From assembly GCA_028673005.1 (NCBI GenBank), contig CM054116.1:26327840-26391839 (forward strand): 64,000 nt of DNA. The letters run 5' to 3'. The position numbers and the translations under genes are program-made. Positions within the stretch are counted from its first letter, which is position 1; each line of letters begins with the position of its first letter. Shown here in pieces: positions 61,331-64,000 of this stretch. This DNA comes from Tanypteryx hageni (Eukaryota > Arthropoda > Insecta > Odonata > Petaluridae). The notes beneath the pieces are model-generated. The model saw only the letters and a list, made by a program, of their open reading frames with translations, did no database searches and was not told where the DNA came from.

Positions 61331-61670
61331 TTGAGAGTAAAAGGTGGATGGTGTTTGCCTATTATTATTATTAGAGTGGCTAGATTGGTAAAGCGAGAGT
61401 ATCGGTACTATACGAGAGTATCAGAGATTTTTCGAGAACTGAAATGGAAAACAATGAAGAGTAGAATGGAATACAGGCGGAATCTATTTGAAAAGGTGAA
61501 TAACTCCAAATTTGTTGGAGACGTACGCAGCATAGTTGTACCCTTCGATGCAAATGAGCATAGGAATATAACAGAACGAATCAGAAAATAGGTAGAAATA
61601 GTAGCTAGAACCGAGAAATACTACAGATCATTTTTCCGAGACTCGAAAAAACAGACCAATAGGGGCTTTA
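61331..61670 (+). pseudogene. LINE ORF2 C-terminal fragment
   Basis: The frame has SEIFRELKWKTMKSRMEYRR, then NLFEKVNNSKFVGDVRSIVV and, after one stop, VEIVARTEKYYRSFFRDSKK. The first part follows the pattern 'ERIFRELGWxxMxSRxEYRxxLxMFKxxN' common near the end of insect non-LTR reverse transcriptases. Non-functional fragment. Confidence 0.55.
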
Positions 61671-61899
61671 GTTAATGTCGGTGCAGTGATACCCCCTATC
61701 AAATGTTTCTGGTGGCTAGCAAGGCATTAATGTAAATATAAAATATATTTTCTTTCAAGCAAGGAATAATATTATGAATATTATTTTCTATGGTGTATTT
61801 ATTATGCCGATTTTGAAACCAACTATTTGTCCAAGAAAGCTATGGAATCAAGTCAACGTCCTGTAAAATGAGGAATATTGTTGGGGCTCTTGCATAGAC

Positions 61900-63014
61900 C
61901 GTTGCCGGACGATTCGTCGACAGGACGATTCACCGATATGACGTTTTGTCGACGAACGTTTCCCCGACAGATGTTCGCCGATAGGACGATTCGTCGACAG
62001 AACGTTTCACCGACAGGACGATAATATAATTTTTATATCATCCAGTTTTCTTAGTTGAATCTTTTAAAGGATTCTAATTAACCGTCATCGGGAGCTGTTA
62101 TATTCAAATTACATGAAATGTTTCTTACGTAATTTAGGATATTATTAAATAATTACCATTCGCAACTCAATAAATAATCCAATTAATTTTATTAAAAAGT
62201 GTTGTATAAAATGTTTCACACAAATCTTATCAGGTATCATCACCTTTAAAATAACAAAAACTAATACAATAAATTTACCTAAAACATCATAGTTTTTAAA
62301 AAACTACTTTTAAATCAACAAATTTCTCATGATTCTCTTTTTTCTGTTTTGGATCGTTTCTAAGTTTCCCGTTGAATTGTAACTGGCATTTACTCTATAT
62401 ATTTAGTCAACAACGATACTCTTAAAGCAGGAATCTTTGGTCGTGATGTGGCCATCCTCGTGGAATTTGAAAGTCGAACAAATAATGACACCTTGAATGA
62501 AGTTTTCAAAATATTTCTGTCATTTATATTAATATTTAGCAAACAACGCCCATTTTTTCAGCGTCCTATTTAATTTTTTCAGTGGTTATAAGCCTCATGG
62601 GGATGGTTCCACGTAAAAAAAACAAACGTGTAATTTACCTCTATGGGTGGTGTGGAAATAACTTCAATCGTCTATTGTAATATTACGCTATTTTATAGCT
62701 ATACTATTATTTTAACATGTTGCATAAATGTGCTTTATTTTAAAAATATTAGTTTTATAACACATACAGGTATAATAATACCGTGATGATAATAATGCGC
62801 AGTTTTTGCGCACCATAAACTCCTAAATTAAGTAAGAAACATTTTATGTAATTTGAATATAACTGCCTCCGAGGAGGGTTAATTAGATTACTTGAAAAGA
62901 TTCAATGAAGAAAACTGGATGGTATACCAACTATATTATCGTCTTGACGGCGAAATATCCTGTCGGGGAAACGTCCGTCGGCGAAACGTCTTGTCGGAAA
63001 AACGTCCGGGTACC
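61900..63014. mobile_element. Foldback-type DNA transposon with ~240-bp arms
   Basis: Left start CGTTGCCGGACG and right start on the opposite strand GGTACCCGGACG. Each arm begins with repeated units of about 14 bp such as GACAGGACGATTCACC and GTCGGCGAAACGTCTT. The arms then pair through CATCCAGTTTTCTT, TTGAATCTTTT, TCTAATTAACC, TTATATTCAAATTACAT and AAATGTTTCTTAC. Possible 8-bp flanks GCATAGAC and ACATAAAC (6 of 8). The centre is AT-rich and non-coding. Confidence 0.82.
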
Positions 63015-63039
63015 ACATAAACAACTCTTAAGATTCTAC

Positions 63040-63780
63040 GCAAGTCCGATAGCGATGAAGAAGGGCCAATGCTCCAAGATGTGAACTATAATATAAAGTG
63101 GCTACAGTGATACTGATGGGCCTAGAACTCTTATAGGTTAAAGATGAGTGAGTTTAACCAACAAAGTGATTCCGATGGTGTTTCACGTGATACTCTGGAA
63201 ATTCCTATTGCAGTACAAACCATTTCCTGGAGAATGTTACTGGCTCGTGTAATGCAATAGCGTAAATGGTATCGTCTCAAAAAATTTTGAGCATCCTGAT
63301 CTATATGTAAATTGTGTCAATAAGGTTATTAGTGAAGAAAATATTAATGATATAGCATATCAGGCTAATAAATATTCTGTAAAATTTGTCTATTCCAAAC
63401 CTATTATGAGAACTATATACAGTATTGCCATATTTAATTATGATTTCCCTCGATCACAAATAAACTGTAAAAATAGACATAAGAGTATCTGAATTCGATA
63501 ATAGTGAGTCGCAGCTGGCGCTGTTAGATACAAATCAAAATGTCTTTCAAAGATAATGTGAAAGTTAAGAATGATACTGACAAGTTACATAAGATGATGG
63601 CTTCTGTTGATATAGCTTGGAAATTTAAACCATATTTCCACGGAATAACGTATTATTGCCTTAAATCATTTTGACATTGATAAATAATTTCTTTTTAAGG
63701 GAATTAATGAAACCTTAGGATAGTCTCATATTGCAAACATGATACGTAAAGTTTTGATGGCAACTTGAAATTTTAGATGA
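63040..63780 (+). pseudogene. Possible piggyBac-like transposase fossil
   Basis: In several plus frames: an acidic start ILRKSDSDEEGPMLQD, then HPDLYVNCVNKVISEENIND followed by IAYQANKYSVKF, and near 63545 DNVKVKNDTDKLHKMMASVD then KFKPYF. The order recalls piggyBac transposases: acidic N-terminus, 'ELIVEQTNLYA' and 'DKLYKIRPLVDxLNxxF'. Many stops and frameshifts. Similarity is by eye only. Confidence 0.4.
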
Positions 63781-63944
63781 TTTATAAGCAATACTGAAAT
63801 TCCAAATGGTCGTTTAATACTTTCTCGCTTTCTATTTTTTAGTATCATGCCATTTAAGGTACTTAAAATTTTCGATATTTTTCTAAACTTATTTTTATTT
63901 TACTCGACTTACTCTTAAGTAACATGAAATCAAAGATGTTCTGA

Positions 63945-64000
63945 AAAAGCAGGAGAAAAATTCTGCCTTGACCGGGAATCGAACCACCTCAGCGCGTGAG
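63945..64000 (-). mobile_element. tRNA-derived SINE, cut by window end
   Basis: On the minus strand: GCGCTGAGGTGGTTCGATTC then CCGGTCAAGGCAGAATTTTT. GGTTCGATTCC is a Pol III B-box and the CCCGGTCAAGGCAGAATTTT tail is typical of insect tRNA-derived SINEs. The A-box side lies beyond the window. A genuine tRNA gene is less likely because no acceptor-stem complement is seen. Confidence 0.5.

Noticed and set aside
63955..64000. tRNA gene at the window end
   Set aside because: Only a B-box and a SINE-like tail are visible; no paired acceptor or anticodon stems within the window.

Overview
The window looks like an arthropod nuclear genome, most likely an insect. It is AT-rich, its genes are split by introns with GT/AG borders, and most of it is diverged transposable elements. 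Only two protein-coding genes can be read with confidence. The species cannot be named from this sequence.

Layout. 1-8.2 kb: gene-poor sequence with two hAT-type MITEs, a mariner-like remnant and an isolated GC-rich open frame near 3.1-3.5 kb that may be a first coding exon. 8.2-8.4 kb: a short minus-strand exon-like peptide. 8.6-11.1 kb: PSMG1 (proteasome assembly chaperone 1), plus strand, five exons, complete, with a MITE in intron 3. 12.9-31.5 kb: an SLC22-type organic ion transporter, minus strand, nine exons visible and covering essentially the whole MFS fold; only a short N-terminal exon is missing. The two genes converge tail to tail.

The large transporter introns hold a dense collection of elements: Tigger/pogo, hAT MITEs, piggyBac-type MITEs, a SINE with a conserved central domain, Helitron ends and a long-TIR Tc1-type element. 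Several have intact target-site duplications (TSDs).

32-64 kb has no recognisable host gene and is a transposon graveyard with readable nesting. A MULE with tandem-repeat terminal arms and a 9-bp TSD sits inside a Helitron. That Helitron's 3' end abuts the 5' end of a second Helitron, which still carries the C-terminal helicase and a 180-bp satellite-like array. Further on, a hAT-type MITE was split by Helitrons. Two hAT transposase fossils, LINE 3' fragments, a long foldback element and a piggyBac-like remnant follow.

The host genes are ordinary: PSMG1 is a cytosolic chaperone for 20S alpha-ring assembly and the SLC22 protein is a plasma-membrane transporter. No functional link between them is visible. 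The main interest is the nested mobile DNA, above all the MULE at 35.5-37.0 kb. I saw no convincing new host system.
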